The notes: a model not told the origin generated them from the letters alone. A stretch of DNA of 64,000 nt from Thermococcus sp. MAR1 (GCF_012027305.1 NZ_SNUF01000001.1:186001-250000), one strand, 5' to 3'; numbered from the stretch's first letter, positions 1 to 7,991 are shown. Translations and numbers: made by a program.

Positions 1-1
1 C

Positions 2-1147
2 TCCATGGCAAAAGCTATAGTTGACGTCCTTGGGGAACGGATTGGGGAAGGGGTAATAGTCACCAAGTACGGCTACGCCGAAAACTGTCCCAAGCTGGGA
101 AGGCTGAAGGTCATCGAGGCCGGGCATCCCGTTCCAGACGAGAACTCCCTTCTGGGTGGAAAGCTCGGCCTAGAACTGGCGGAAAAGGTTGGGGAAGACG
201 ATATCCTTCTCGTCCTCATCTCCGGTGGCGGAAGTGCGCTCTTCCTCCTCCCGGAGGAAGGCATAAGTCTGGGAGATAAAATCAGGACGAACGAGCTCCT
301 TCTGAAGAGCGGGGCAAAGATATACGAGATAAACACAGTGAGGAAGCACATCTCTGCGGTGAAAGGCGGTAAGCTGGCAAAACGTGTAAAAGGCACCGTG
401 ATAAGTCTCATCCTCTCGGACGTCGTTGGCGACCCGCTTGAGGCGATAGCCTCTGGTCCGACCGTGAAGGATCCGACTACATTCCAGGACGCCTTCCGGA
501 TACTGAAGCTCTACGGCGTCTGGGAGAAACTGCCGAAGAGCGTTAAGAGGCACATCGAGCTGGGGCTTGAGGGAAAGGCCGGGGAGACCCTCAAGGAAGA
601 TCTGCCCAACGTCCACAACTTCGTAGTCGGAAGCAACACCCTCGCCTGCGAATCAGCGCTGAAAAAGGCGAGAGAGCTCGGCTACAACGCGGCGATACTC
701 ACCACAACCCTCGAAGGCGAGGCCAGAGAGGTAGCTTTGGCGATAGGCTCTATAGTCCAGGAGGTAGCCAGATACGACCGCCCGGTTCCAAAGCCTGCCG
801 TCCTGATAGCCGGCGGCGAGTGGACGGTGACCATTGAGGGAGAAGCCGGCCTCGGCGGGCCGAACCAGGAGTTTGCCCTGAGCATTGCCCGGAAGATAGA
901 GGGGCTGAACGCCGTCGTTTTGGCCGTTGATACCGACGGGACGGACGGGCCGACCGACGCCGCTGGCGGGATAGTGGACGGGAAAACGCTTGGGCTTCTA
1001 AGGGAAGCGGGAATAGACGTCGAGGAAGCCCTCAGGAGGCACGACGCATATAATGCGCTGGAAAAGGCCGGCGCGCTCCTCAAAACAGGACCGACCGGAA
1101 CGAACGTGAACTCTCTGGTGGTGGCTGTCATTCCGAAGAGGCTTTAA
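2..1147 (+). CDS. Glycerate 2-kinase (MOFRL family), 5' end outside window
   Basis: ATP-dependent kinase that would phosphorylate glycerate, feeding it into central glycolysis in the cytoplasm. The reading frame is open to the left edge; the Met at base 5 is preceded in frame by a Ser codon and lies where homologues have an internal Ser-Met-Ala-Lys, so I treat the gene as truncated by the window and missing roughly 50-60 N-terminal residues (inferred from the usual length of about 430-450). Visible signatures are the glycine-rich loop LISGGGSALF, an IxLSDVVGDPLE segment, and the C-terminal MOFRL-type acidic stretch DTDGTDGPTDAAGG followed by GPTGTNVNS near the end. The following gene starts 31 bases downstream on the same strand and may be co-transcribed. 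Confidence 0.9.
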   Translation, partial: SMAKAIVDVLGERIGEGVIVTKYGYAENCPKLGRLKVIEAGHPVPDENSLLGGKLGLELAEKVGEDDILLVLISGGGSALFLLPEEGISLGDKIRTNELLLKSGAKIYEINTVRKHISAVKGGKLAKRVKGTVISLILSDVVGDPLEAIASGPTVKDPTTFQDAFRILKLYGVWEKLPKSVKRHIELGLEGKAGETLKEDLPNVHNFVVGSNTLACESALKKARELGYNAAILTTTLEGEAREVALAIGSIVQEVARYDRPVPKPAVLIAGGEWTVTIEGEAGLGGPNQEFALSIARKIEGLNAVVLAVDTDGTDGPTDAAGGIVDGKTLGLLREAGIDVEEALRRHDAYNALEKAGALLKTGPTGTNVNSLVVAVIPKRL

Positions 1148-1178
1148 GGAAAACCTTTCAATATTACTGGGTGAAATC

Positions 1179-1811
1179 ATGAACCGCATTCCACGAAGGG
1201 AGCTCGTGAGAAAGGGCTGGCACGTCCTCCCCGGGATCCTCGGTGCCCCTATAATCGTCTTCACCCCGAAGTGGGTTACCTTAGTGGTCGTCTGGTTCTT
1301 CGCCTTTCTCTACACGCTCCAGCACCTCAAGCTCCTCCGCGGCTGGAGCTTTACCGTGCCCATAGCAGACCTGAGCTACAGGACGATGGCGAGAGAGGAC
1401 GAGAGGGACAACTTTCTAGGGAGCTTTCTGCTGTGGGTCACAATGGCCATAATCTGCACGGTCTTTCCTAAAATAGCCGCCCTCTCGGCCCTGTGGGTTT
1501 CGACCTTCGGCGACTGCTGCAACGCCATAGCCGGCCAGCTCCTCGGAGGGCCGAGAATTCCCTGGAACCGGAGAAAAACCCTCATCGGGAGCACCGTGAT
1601 GCTGGTGGTTTCAATCCTGGCACTCTGGGCCAGTCACAGGGTTCTTGAGCTTGACCCATCTCCCGCTATCATAATGGGGGTTGCGATGGTCGCAACCCTC
1701 CTTGAAAGCCTCCCTCTCCACTCCGCCTACGATGAGTTCACCGTTCCATTCTCAACCGCGTTCCTTGTCTGGCTGGCCTACGGAGGGGCTCTGCTCTCCC
1801 CTGTGTGGTGA
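1179..1811 (+). CDS. Diacylglycerol/polyprenol (dolichol) kinase-like membrane protein
   Basis: A 210-residue polytopic membrane protein resembling the CTP-dependent dolichol kinase / phosphatidate cytidylyltransferase-like group (SEC59-related), which would phosphorylate a lipid alcohol at the membrane. It begins with the basic N-terminus and RKGWHVLPG motif typical of this family, has about five or six hydrophobic segments, and carries the conserved STFGDCCNAIAG and RIPWNRRKTLIGS motifs (compare the GDxxAxxxG and KSxxG motifs of the family). Start chosen at an ATG preceded by GGTG with normal spacing. It follows the glycerate kinase gene by 31 bases. The lipid substrate cannot be read from sequence. 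Confidence 0.7.
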   Translation: MNRIPRRELVRKGWHVLPGILGAPIIVFTPKWVTLVVVWFFAFLYTLQHLKLLRGWSFTVPIADLSYRTMAREDERDNFLGSFLLWVTMAIICTVFPKIAALSALWVSTFGDCCNAIAGQLLGGPRIPWNRRKTLIGSTVMLVVSILALWASHRVLELDPSPAIIMGVAMVATLLESLPLHSAYDEFTVPFSTAFLVWLAYGGALLSPVW

Positions 1812-1888
1812 CTTTTTCTTTCCAAGCCTCGCCCTTTAGGGTTGGGTACAGTACTCTGCAAATTAGTCATTAAGCGGGAAAGCAATAC

Positions 1889-1898
1889 TCTTTTAAAG
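1889..1898 (+). promoter_or_regulatory. TATA box of tnpB
   Basis: CTTTTAAAG lies about 30 bases before the tnpB ATG. That spacing predicts a nearly leaderless transcript, and no GGTG-type RBS is seen before the ATG, which agrees. Confidence 0.4.
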
Positions 1899-1923
1899 CC
1901 TGAAACGCATACTATCTCCTGGA

Positions 1924-3225
1924 ATGAAGCGTTCTGTAACGGTTAAACTTCAACCATCAAAGGCGCAGGAGAAAATCCTCTTTGAGTTAGCTTACGCTTC
2001 AGCCATAATCTGGGACAAGCTCAATTATCAGCGTTTAAAACAGTTCAAAGAATTCGGCAAAATCGACTTTGGAACAACGGAAAAAGAAGCTTATCACGAG
2101 TTCAAAAACTGGATTGGTGGTTCGACAGTCCAGCAATTAGCCAGAAAAAACGCTGAGGCATGGCGTTCATTCTTCTCACTCAACAGGAGGAAAAAGAAGG
2201 GGGAACTTCCAGAATGGTTCAAGCCAAGACCGCCCAAATTCGTTAGGGAAGAGAACGGCAGAAAACTCTTCGTAATTCCCCTGAGAAACGACCAGTACCG
2301 GATTAATGGCAACGTCCTCGAATTGAGAAGACTCGGAAAATTCGGCAGGCTTAAACTCCAGTTCAAAGGCAGAATACACTTGAGAGGCAAACAGGGAAGG
2401 TTGGAAATAACTTACGACCCCATTAAGAGGAAATGGTACGCTCACGTGAGCTTTAACGTTGAGGAAAAGCTTGAAAATGGCGAGTGGGTTAAGCTTCCAA
2501 GAACTCCAAAAGGAAGCCTCTCAGCAGGAATTGACCTTGGAGTAAACAACTTGATGGCCGTTTACGTTGAGAATGGTGAAAGCTTTCTCGTGAACGGGAG
2601 GCCGTTAAAGAGCATTGATTTTTACTGGAGAAAGAGAATGGCGGACTACCAGTCCAAACTCAACAAGAGTGGGGCGAAAACGAGCAGGAAGTTAAAAAGA
2701 ATGCACGAGAAGGCGAAACTTCGAGCGAAGCACTACATTAATACCGCAGTTAGACAGACCGTTAGAAGGCTTTATGATTTGGGTGTTTCTAAGATTGTCG
2801 TTGGTTATCCTAAAGGCATAGCCCGGAGTTCTGATAAGGGTAAGAAGCAGAATTTCCTCCTCTCCCACGTTTGGCGGTTCAATACTGTGATTCAACGGCT
2901 TAAAGAGGTCTCGGAAGAGTATGGTATTAGGGTTGTGGTTGTTGGTGAGGCTTTTACTTCGCAGACTTGCCCTCTCTGCGGCCAACGCCATCCTAATGCT
3001 CGCTTTGTTAGGGGTTTGTTTAAGTGCCACAGAGAGGGCGTTGTTATGAACTCTGACTTGGTTGGAGCGTTTAATATTTTGGTGAAGGTTAAAGCTATAA
3101 CCCCGAGCCTGCCGGGTTTATCGGGAGGTAGGGGTAATTGGCCTAAGACCGGGCCAGAGGGGTTGAAAACCCGCTTTATTTTGGGTTTGAATGAGACCCC
3201 TCAAACCTCCCTGCCCTTGGGTTAG
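1924..3225 (+). CDS. tnpB: TnpB-type RNA-guided nuclease (IS1341/IS605 OrfB)
   Basis: A 433-residue RuvC-fold nuclease of the TnpB family, which in studied members uses an RNA made from the element's right end to cut DNA beside a short target-adjacent motif. An N-terminal helical/beta region (about 1-190) precedes the split RuvC core. The three acidic residues are in place: Asp204 in GIDLGVNNL, Glu342 in VVVVGEAFTSQ and Asp378 in NSDLVGAFNIL, so it is predicted to be catalytically competent. The zinc knuckle is atypical: Cys349-x2-Cys352 is present, but the second pair reads Cys368-His369-Arg-Glu371, so the usual fourth Cys is Glu. A basic tail of about 55 residues follows Asp378, in the region that normally overlaps the guide RNA. 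It has its own TATA box at 1889-1898. Confidence 0.92.
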   Translation: MKRSVTVKLQPSKAQEKILFELAYASAIIWDKLNYQRLKQFKEFGKIDFGTTEKEAYHEFKNWIGGSTVQQLARKNAEAWRSFFSLNRRKKKGELPEWFKPRPPKFVREENGRKLFVIPLRNDQYRINGNVLELRRLGKFGRLKLQFKGRIHLRGKQGRLEITYDPIKRKWYAHVSFNVEEKLENGEWVKLPRTPKGSLSAGIDLGVNNLMAVYVENGESFLVNGRPLKSIDFYWRKRMADYQSKLNKSGAKTSRKLKRMHEKAKLRAKHYINTAVRQTVRRLYDLGVSKIVVGYPKGIARSSDKGKKQNFLLSHVWRFNTVIQRLKEVSEEYGIRVVVVGEAFTSQTCPLCGQRHPNARFVRGLFKCHREGVVMNSDLVGAFNILVKVKAITPSLPGLSGGRGNWPKTGPEGLKTRFILGLNETPQTSLPLG

Positions 3226-3263
3226 GGGGTTCTCCAGTGGAACCCCCGCCCTCAGCCGGGAGG
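3225..3263 (+). ncRNA. Right-end hairpins, candidate TnpB guide RNA 3' part
   Basis: GGGGGTTC at 3225-3232 pairs perfectly with GAACCCCC at 3240-3247 around a 7-base loop, starting on the last base of the tnpB stop codon. A weaker 4-bp stem (CCTC 3250-3253 with GAGG 3260-3263) follows directly. TnpB guide RNAs are known to end in structured right-end sequence; calling this one is inference from position. Confidence 0.45.
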
Positions 3264-3266
3264 AGG

Positions 3267-3500
3267 TCAGATGACGATGCTCCCGGAAACGTGCTTTCTA
3301 GCCAGGTCGGGCGCGTTGGTCTTGACCTCGACCCAGCTCCCCCATCTCCCGTAGTCCTTCCACCTCGTTAGAAACTTGGCGTAGCAGTACTCACAGGCGA
3401 AGGCACAGCCGACGTACTGGTTGACCGCCCACTCTACGCCAGGAATTTTGGATCTGGTGTAGATGCTCTTGGCGCGCCTCTCTATAACCCGAACCTTCAT
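3267..3500 (-). pseudogene. Truncated radical SAM protein (5' part only)
   Basis: This frame encodes the first 77 residues of a radical SAM enzyme of the SplB/Rv2578c-like type: a basic start, TRSKIPGVEWAVNQYVGC, and the iron-sulfur motif Cys-x3-Cys-x2-Cys in GCAFACEYCYAKF. Related proteins are several hundred residues long, and the segment that should follow (a TVTDPYQPIE-like region) is replaced by a stop within a few codons of the TnpB element. The rest of the gene is not found on the far side of the element (1812-1923 is too short), so insertion was accompanied by loss of the 3' part. The 5' end keeps a plausible TATA (about 3522-3530) near the ATG, so a short peptide might still be made. 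Confidence 0.8.
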
Positions 3501-3539
3501 AAGGACTTTTTATCCATTCTCCTTAAAAGGTGAGCGGCA

Positions 3540-4187
3540 ATGCTGAGGGTTCGCCGTCGGCCGGTTAAGTACGCGAGGCTTGAGGTGAGGCCGGACGGGA
3601 CGGTCGTGGTCACCGCTCCGGATGGCTTCGACGTCGATGCCCTGATCGAGAGGCACCGCGGCTGGCTTGAGGGCAAGCTGGCCGAGATAGAGGGCCTTCG
3701 CGAGATAGCCGAATCGGGCTTTCCCATCAACGGCGAGTTCTACGGGGTCATCCACGGGAGAAAGCCCAAGGTTCACGAGCGGTTTAAGACCGTCGTCCTC
3801 TCACCCAATCCCAGCGATGTCCTTGACTGCCTGAAGAAAATCCTCCGAAGGGAACTCCTGCCCCTCGTGGATTCCTATGCCCACAGGATGGGAGTTAAAT
3901 ATGGAAAGGTCTATATTCGCCATCAAAAGAGCCGGTGGGGGAGCTGCTCCCCCAGGGGGAACCTGAACTTCAATGTCCGTCTTATAGCCCTTCCCAGGGA
4001 GCTTAGGGAGTACGTTGTAGTCCATGAGCTCGCCCATTTAAGGCATCTCAACCACTCGAAGGCCTTCTGGGAGCTCGTCGAAAGGTTCTACCCCGACTAC
4101 AAAACCGCGAGGAAGGAGCTCAAGAAGTGGTGGACAATAGTCGAGCTGAACCCGTACTGGAAGTGGCTGGCGAGGGGCGAGGTTTAA
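3540..4187 (+). CDS. YgjP/DUF45-type zinc metallopeptidase-like protein
   Basis: A 215-residue protein of the YgjP family (COG1451), predicted zinc hydrolases related to M48 peptidases. The N-terminal beta-rich half (about 1-95) is followed by the conserved SRWGSCSPRGNLNFN segment (about 131-145) and the metal motif HELAH at 162-166, with His172 in NHSKAFW and a following Glu/Asp-containing helix as further candidates for ligands. Start at an ATG preceded by AAGGTGAGCGGCA. It lies head-to-head with the truncated radical SAM gene and 2 bases before the NfeD-like gene, so those two are likely co-transcribed. The physiological substrate of the family is unknown. Confidence 0.8.
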   Translation: MLRVRRRPVKYARLEVRPDGTVVVTAPDGFDVDALIERHRGWLEGKLAEIEGLREIAESGFPINGEFYGVIHGRKPKVHERFKTVVLSPNPSDVLDCLKKILRRELLPLVDSYAHRMGVKYGKVYIRHQKSRWGSCSPRGNLNFNVRLIALPRELREYVVVHELAHLRHLNHSKAFWELVERFYPDYKTARKELKKWWTIVELNPYWKWLARGEV

Positions 4188-4189
4188 AA

Positions 4190-4585
4190 ATGGGGCGTGT
4201 AAAAACCAGGAACCTTCTCAGGTTCCTCGCGCTGATGGCCGACGAGGTAATAGTCGGCATTTTTATCTTCCTGATACTTCCAGGGATAGGCGTGGAGATT
4301 CCCCTCTGGGCAGGCTTGCTCGTGATAGCCGTTCTCTTGGCCAAGGACTTCCTCATAGCGCCCTTTGTTCTCGGCGGTGGAGCGGACAAAAGGCCCGAAA
4401 CCGGCCCAGAGAGTCTGATGGGGAGAACTGCCCTCGTTGTTGAAGACCTTTCACCTGAGGGAGTCGTCAAAATTGACGGTGAACTCTGGAAGGCGGAATG
4501 CATGAACGGAACCGCAAAGGCCGGCGAGGGGGTCAGGGTGGTATCAGTTCGGGGCACTAAGGTGCTCGTGGAACGCCGAGGGTAG
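4190..4585 (+). CDS. NfeD-like membrane protein with OB domain
   Basis: A 131-residue protein with two closely spaced hydrophobic segments (about 18-62) and a C-terminal small beta-barrel (about 80-131: GRTALVVEDLSPEGVVKIDGELW, then VRVVSVRGTKVLVER) characteristic of short NfeD proteins, which accompany membrane proteases or stomatins in other organisms. Here no stomatin gene is adjacent. The start at 4190 (MGRVKTRN) is preferred over an upstream in-frame ATG at 4127 that would overlap the metallopeptidase gene. The 3' end overlaps the convergent PH-like gene by 29 bases. Confidence 0.7.
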   Translation: MGRVKTRNLLRFLALMADEVIVGIFIFLILPGIGVEIPLWAGLLVIAVLLAKDFLIAPFVLGGGADKRPETGPESLMGRTALVVEDLSPEGVVKIDGELWKAECMNGTAKAGEGVRVVSVRGTKVLVERRG

Positions 4586-4994
4586 CTAAAATCCTTGCGA
4601 CCTCTTCGGGGTTGTTGGTCGTGAACGAGACAGTCCAGCCCTTTCTTTGATGTATCGTGACGCAGCCTTTAGCGGGAAGGTTGAAGTGTATCGTTCCGTA
4701 GCAGGAGGTCCATCCCTCTCCAACCCTAAAGCTAGCGATGTTCTCGATGGGGATCGTTTTCCTAACCACAAGCCCAATGACGCCCCTTATCCTCAGCTCG
4801 CGCTCGTCTATCTCGATTCTGATTGCAATGACATCGAGGAGCAGAACCGTAACTCCAACCGTGGTCGCGAGCATTATTTCAACGCCTTCGCCTGCCTGAT
4901 ACGTAGCGTAGAGGCCCGCGAACATCGCAAGGATCGGGGTCAGCATGATTATCTGAAATACCCTGTTCGTTAGGGTCTCTTCGTAGAGTGCCAT
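4557..4994 (-). CDS. Small membrane protein with PH-like domain
   Basis: A 145-residue protein: a short cytoplasmic start, two transmembrane segments (about 14-30 and 38-57), then a soluble beta-rich domain with IEIDERELRIRGV, VVRKTIPIENIASFRVGEGW and a C-terminal helix EEVARILATLG. This layout is that of bacterial PH-like (YdbS/DUF304-like) membrane proteins; the function is unknown. Start ATG is preceded by GGTGAGGAT. Its promoter appears to share one palindromic TATA with the divergent CoA-binding gene. Confidence 0.55.
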   Translation of the reverse strand: MALYEETLTNRVFQIIMLTPILAMFAGLYATYQAGEGVEIMLATTVGVTVLLLDVIAIRIEIDERELRIRGVIGLVVRKTIPIENIASFRVGEGWTSCYGTIHFNLPAKGCVTIHQRKGWTVSFTTNNPEEVARILATLGVPRAP

Positions 4995-5023
4995 ATCCTC
5001 ACCAGGGGAACTTCTCGGTTAGA

Positions 5024-5049
5024 GCTTTAAAGTTTGACCTCCAAACTTT
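5024..5049. promoter_or_regulatory. Shared palindromic TATA plus inverted repeat between divergent genes
   Basis: CTTTAAAG (5025-5032) is its own reverse complement and lies about 34 bases from both divergent start codons (4994 on the minus strand, 5062 on the plus strand). AAAGTTTG (5029-5036) and CAAACTTT (5042-5049) form a perfect 8-bp inverted repeat with a 5-base spacer overlapping the plus-strand TATA and start region, a likely operator. Confidence 0.5.
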
Positions 5050-5061
5050 CCCGGTGGTACT

Positions 5062-5490
5062 ATGGTGAGAACTATGCCCGTAGACAGGCTGAGCGACGAT
5101 GAGATTAGGGAGATTTTGACAAAGTACAGAAAGATCGCCCTCGTGGGCGCTTCACCTAAGCCCGAACGCGACGCAAACGACGTGATGCGCTACTTGATCG
5201 AACACGGCTATGAGGTCTATCCCGTGAACCCCCGCTATTCTGAAGTCCTCGGAAGGAAGTGCTATCCGAGCGTTCTTGATATTCCCGACGAGGTGGAGAT
5301 AGTCGACCTCTTCGTAAGGCCGGAGTTCACGATGGACTACGTCGAACAGGCGGTAAAGAAGGGTGCAAAGGTCGTCTGGTTCCAGTTCAACACCTACAAC
5401 AGGGAGGCGTTCAAAAAGGCCAAGGAAGCTGGCTTAATAGCTGTGGCCCACCGCTGCATAAAGCAGGAGCACGCGAGGCTGACTGGCTAA
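5062..5490 (+). CDS. CoA-binding protein (YccU family)
   Basis: A 142-residue single-domain Rossmann protein of the CoA_binding family (YccU-like). Visible features are IALVGASPKPERDANDVM (nucleotide-binding loop), YEVYPVNPRY, VDLFVRPEF, VVWFQFNTYN and the C-terminal AHRCIKQEH. Members resemble the CoA-binding domain of succinyl-CoA synthetase alone; a physiological role is not established. The start at 5062 has GGTG at 5053-5056; an alternative ATG at 5077 (MPVDRLS) cannot be excluded. Four bases of the 3' end overlap the convergent methyltransferase gene. Confidence 0.85.
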   Translation: MVRTMPVDRLSDDEIREILTKYRKIALVGASPKPERDANDVMRYLIEHGYEVYPVNPRYSEVLGRKCYPSVLDIPDEVEIVDLFVRPEFTMDYVEQAVKKGAKVVWFQFNTYNREAFKKAKEAGLIAVAHRCIKQEHARLTG

Positions 5491-6587
5491 CCCCGATACC
5501 TCAGCACGTGGATGTCCCTGACGAGTTTGTGCCTCTCCTCGTAGTCAGTGTACTTTCCAAGAACTTCGAAGCCGAGCCTGGCCAGCCACTTCCTCTCCTT
5601 TCTGTATATCCCCCCTCCGCTCAGCCTGTAGGCAGGGAAGACGAAGACCACCCTTCCGTTTCTCTTGAGAACGTCGCCGAAGCTCTCGAAGACGGAATAA
5701 TAGAACCTGTCCAGCTCGTTCGCTAATCTTATTGCCTCCCCTCTGCTCGGGTTCCTTTTGAGGGGCTTTCCGAGGTAGGGTTCCGTAACTACCGCGTCGA
5801 ACCTCTGGCGGAAGCAGCGCTTCAGCTTCCTCGCGTCGCAGACCTCAAGGTGTGCCGAGTTTTTGATCCGGAACTCCTTCCTGAGCCATGAGAGGTTCTT
5901 CTTGGCTTCGCTTATTCTCTCCGGATCTCGGTCGCTTCCATAAGCTGAAAGCCCTTGAAGGACAAACTCCTGGACTATCGTCCCTATGCCGCAGAAGGGA
6001 TCCAAAAAGCTGCCCTTCCTCACTTCCGTTAGGTTTACCATTATCCTCGCGAGTCTGGGAGGGATGGAAAGGATGGGCCTCTGAACCGGTCTCTCCACGT
6101 CGAGCTTCTTCAGCTCGAACGGGTCGGTAACCTTCACGGTCTCTCCGACCCAGAAGCTCCCGTCCTCACGGGAAAGAAAGACGAAGTCCTTAACCTCGGG
6201 GAAGCCTTTCAGGATTAGTTCAGCCGGCATCGCGTAAACTTTAGCCGGCTTAAAGAACTTTGAGGGCCCCTCGGCTTTGAACTCCCTCTTTACCGCGCTT
6301 CCCAGCTTCCGCCAGAGCTTCCAGTCGCTCTTCCCGTAGAGGCTGACCGTGAAAAGCCTCGCATATTCGAGTTCTTTTATGGCATCTTCGCCTTCACTAA
6401 GGATCTTCACCAACTTGAGAGAGCCGCCGAGCCAGTGGAAGTAGCGCTCAAGCTTGGGGCTTGAGTTAAATACCATCCAGTCACGGTTGGAGTCAATGAT
6501 TCCAACCTTTAGGTTGAACCTTCTCACAAACGCATGAAATTCCGCTTCACTCAGGAGGGGATTCTTTCCGAATATCACGGCGTACAT
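5487..6587 (-). CDS. TRM11/TrmG10-type RNA methyltransferase-like protein
   Basis: A 366-residue SAM-dependent methyltransferase of the COG1041 (Trm11/TrmG10) group, which methylates guanine N2 in tRNA in characterised members. The N-terminal half (about 1-165) corresponds to the NFLD/THUMP-like region; the catalytic half has motif I FLDPFCGIGTIVQE, an acidic motif II YGSDRDPERI, and a motif IV that reads TEPYLGKPL rather than the usual DPPYG, so it is probably a paralogue with a different target. ATG start at 6587. Promoter lies in the 120-base divergent gap before the 6708 gene. Confidence 0.75.
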   Translation of the reverse strand: MYAVIFGKNPLLSEAEFHAFVRRFNLKVGIIDSNRDWMVFNSSPKLERYFHWLGGSLKLVKILSEGEDAIKELEYARLFTVSLYGKSDWKLWRKLGSAVKREFKAEGPSKFFKPAKVYAMPAELILKGFPEVKDFVFLSREDGSFWVGETVKVTDPFELKKLDVERPVQRPILSIPPRLARIMVNLTEVRKGSFLDPFCGIGTIVQEFVLQGLSAYGSDRDPERISEAKKNLSWLRKEFRIKNSAHLEVCDARKLKRCFRQRFDAVVTEPYLGKPLKRNPSRGEAIRLANELDRFYYSVFESFGDVLKRNGRVVFVFPAYRLSGGGIYRKERKWLARLGFEVLGKYTDYEERHKLVRDIHVLRYRG

Positions 6588-6707
6588 AGTCGTTCACTCC
6601 GCTTACGGTCTTAAAAACGTTCCGAGGGTTAGATTAATAAGAAGAAGCGCGTAATATACTAATTGAGGATTTGGGTAAAATCTACAATCTAATGGGGGAT
6701 ATGTCGT

Positions 6708-7991
6708 ATGATTGCCAAAGAGGTGCTGGCCTCCGTTGAGGTAATTCCAGACCCCTATATAAAATCTGCAACTTATGCTAAAATTGGTGAGAGATTAGCC
6801 AAAGCAAGGGACAACCTCTACAAGACCGCCTTTCTCCGCGCAATTGAAACTGCAAAGGAGATAGAGGACCCAGTGACGATGTTCCGTGCCCTCCTTTCCG
6901 TTGGGTACTCAATGGGTCGTGCGGGACTCAAATCCGCCAAGAGAATATACCAGGGGGTTCTCGAGGATTCCAGGATGCTTCCGAAGGCCCAGAGGGACCT
7001 GATAATGCAGAGTGCCGCCGGCTACATGCTGGCTCTTGGTGAGGTTAATGAGGCGATAACCTACGCCCTGGAGATAGAGAATCCAAAAGCCCGGAACGAA
7101 ATGCTCCTTGAAATACTGCGCGTCAACACCAGGATGATAGGAAAGGAGCACCTGAAGGTGGCATACAGGCTCAGGAAGAGCAAGCTAATCGTTGACTACA
7201 TAGATTCTGAACCATATCGCTCAAAGGCTATGCTGGAGCTGATAAAGGCCTATCTGTTCCTGGACAGCTATGAGAACGCCATATCCCTCCTTCTGGAGGT
7301 TCAGGTTAAGGACTGGGCCAAGCAGGCCTTCAAGGAGGTCGCTTTCTATCTAAAAGAGAAGGACGTGCTTGGTCATTACATAGACGCCCTGGAGACGGTT
7401 GCCAACGACCTCATCAGAAAGTTTGGAAGAGACTTCACGGTGGAGCTGGCGTTTGTATTCGCCCTCAGCGGTGAGGGTGTGCCCGCCCTTGACCTCATAA
7501 GGCGCCTTGAGAACAGCGACTCCATCATCGTTGAGATGGCACTGGAGCTCCTCGAAAGGGATCACGATGTGTTGCCCAGCTTCATCTCTGCCATGAATGA
7601 GGAAGAGGTGGCCCTCGTCGGGAAGGTCGTTATGAACAAGATCCTTGAGAATCCGAAGAAAGGTAGCTGGGCGATAGTTAAAGCTATCGGAAACGGAACC
7701 TCCAGCGAGGAGGTCTGGGCCAAGATAGCCCGCTATCACGTCCTCAAGGGTGAGCTGGAGGGAGCGATGAGAATAGGAAGCCTCATACAGAGCGAGAGAC
7801 TGCGCTCGATAATAATGGCCGACGTTGCTCACCACTTGGTCAAGAGGGGAGAAGTTGAGAGGGCCATCGATGCAGCGCTTGAGGTCAGAAACTCGAGGTT
7901 CTCTTCAATACTGGTCTCCGAGATACTCATCAAGGCTCTGGAGCAAGAGCTTCCGGGGAGGGTTAAGTCATGGAACGGCTCAAGGCACTGA
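6708..7991 (+). CDS. Helical-repeat protein of unknown function
   Basis: I do not recognise a named family. The 427-residue product is almost wholly alpha-helical and built of loosely repeating helix pairs (for example IKSATYAKIGERLAKA, VTMFRALLSVGYSMGRAG, RSKAMLELIKAYLFLDS, LRSIIMADVAHHLVKRGEVERA), like TPR/ARM-type scaffolds. There is no signal peptide or membrane segment. It begins after a GGGGGAT sequence. Its end overlaps the next gene by 22 bases, and the next two genes also overlap, so 6708-8667 reads as one operon ending in YjbQ. Confidence 0.6.
   Translation: MIAKEVLASVEVIPDPYIKSATYAKIGERLAKARDNLYKTAFLRAIETAKEIEDPVTMFRALLSVGYSMGRAGLKSAKRIYQGVLEDSRMLPKAQRDLIMQSAAGYMLALGEVNEAITYALEIENPKARNEMLLEILRVNTRMIGKEHLKVAYRLRKSKLIVDYIDSEPYRSKAMLELIKAYLFLDSYENAISLLLEVQVKDWAKQAFKEVAFYLKEKDVLGHYIDALETVANDLIRKFGRDFTVELAFVFALSGEGVPALDLIRRLENSDSIIVEMALELLERDHDVLPSFISAMNEEEVALVGKVVMNKILENPKKGSWAIVKAIGNGTSSEEVWAKIARYHVLKGELEGAMRIGSLIQSERLRSIIMADVAHHLVKRGEVERAIDAALEVRNSRFSSILVSEILIKALEQELPGRVKSWNGSRH

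Larger units (their letters stand above)
1840..3268 (+). mobile_element. Solo TnpB element (IS200/IS605 superfamily, no TnpA); ends approximate
   Basis: The element consists of one tnpB gene with short flanks. No Y1 transposase tnpA is present on either side. The right boundary is inferred at about 3265-3272, where a radical SAM gene on the other strand loses similarity and runs into a stop; the left boundary lies between the end of the upstream kinase-like gene (1811) and the tnpB promoter (about 1890) and cannot be fixed by eye. Immediately after the tnpB stop lies a perfect 8-bp stem hairpin (3225-3247), as expected at the right end of such elements. Confidence 0.65.
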
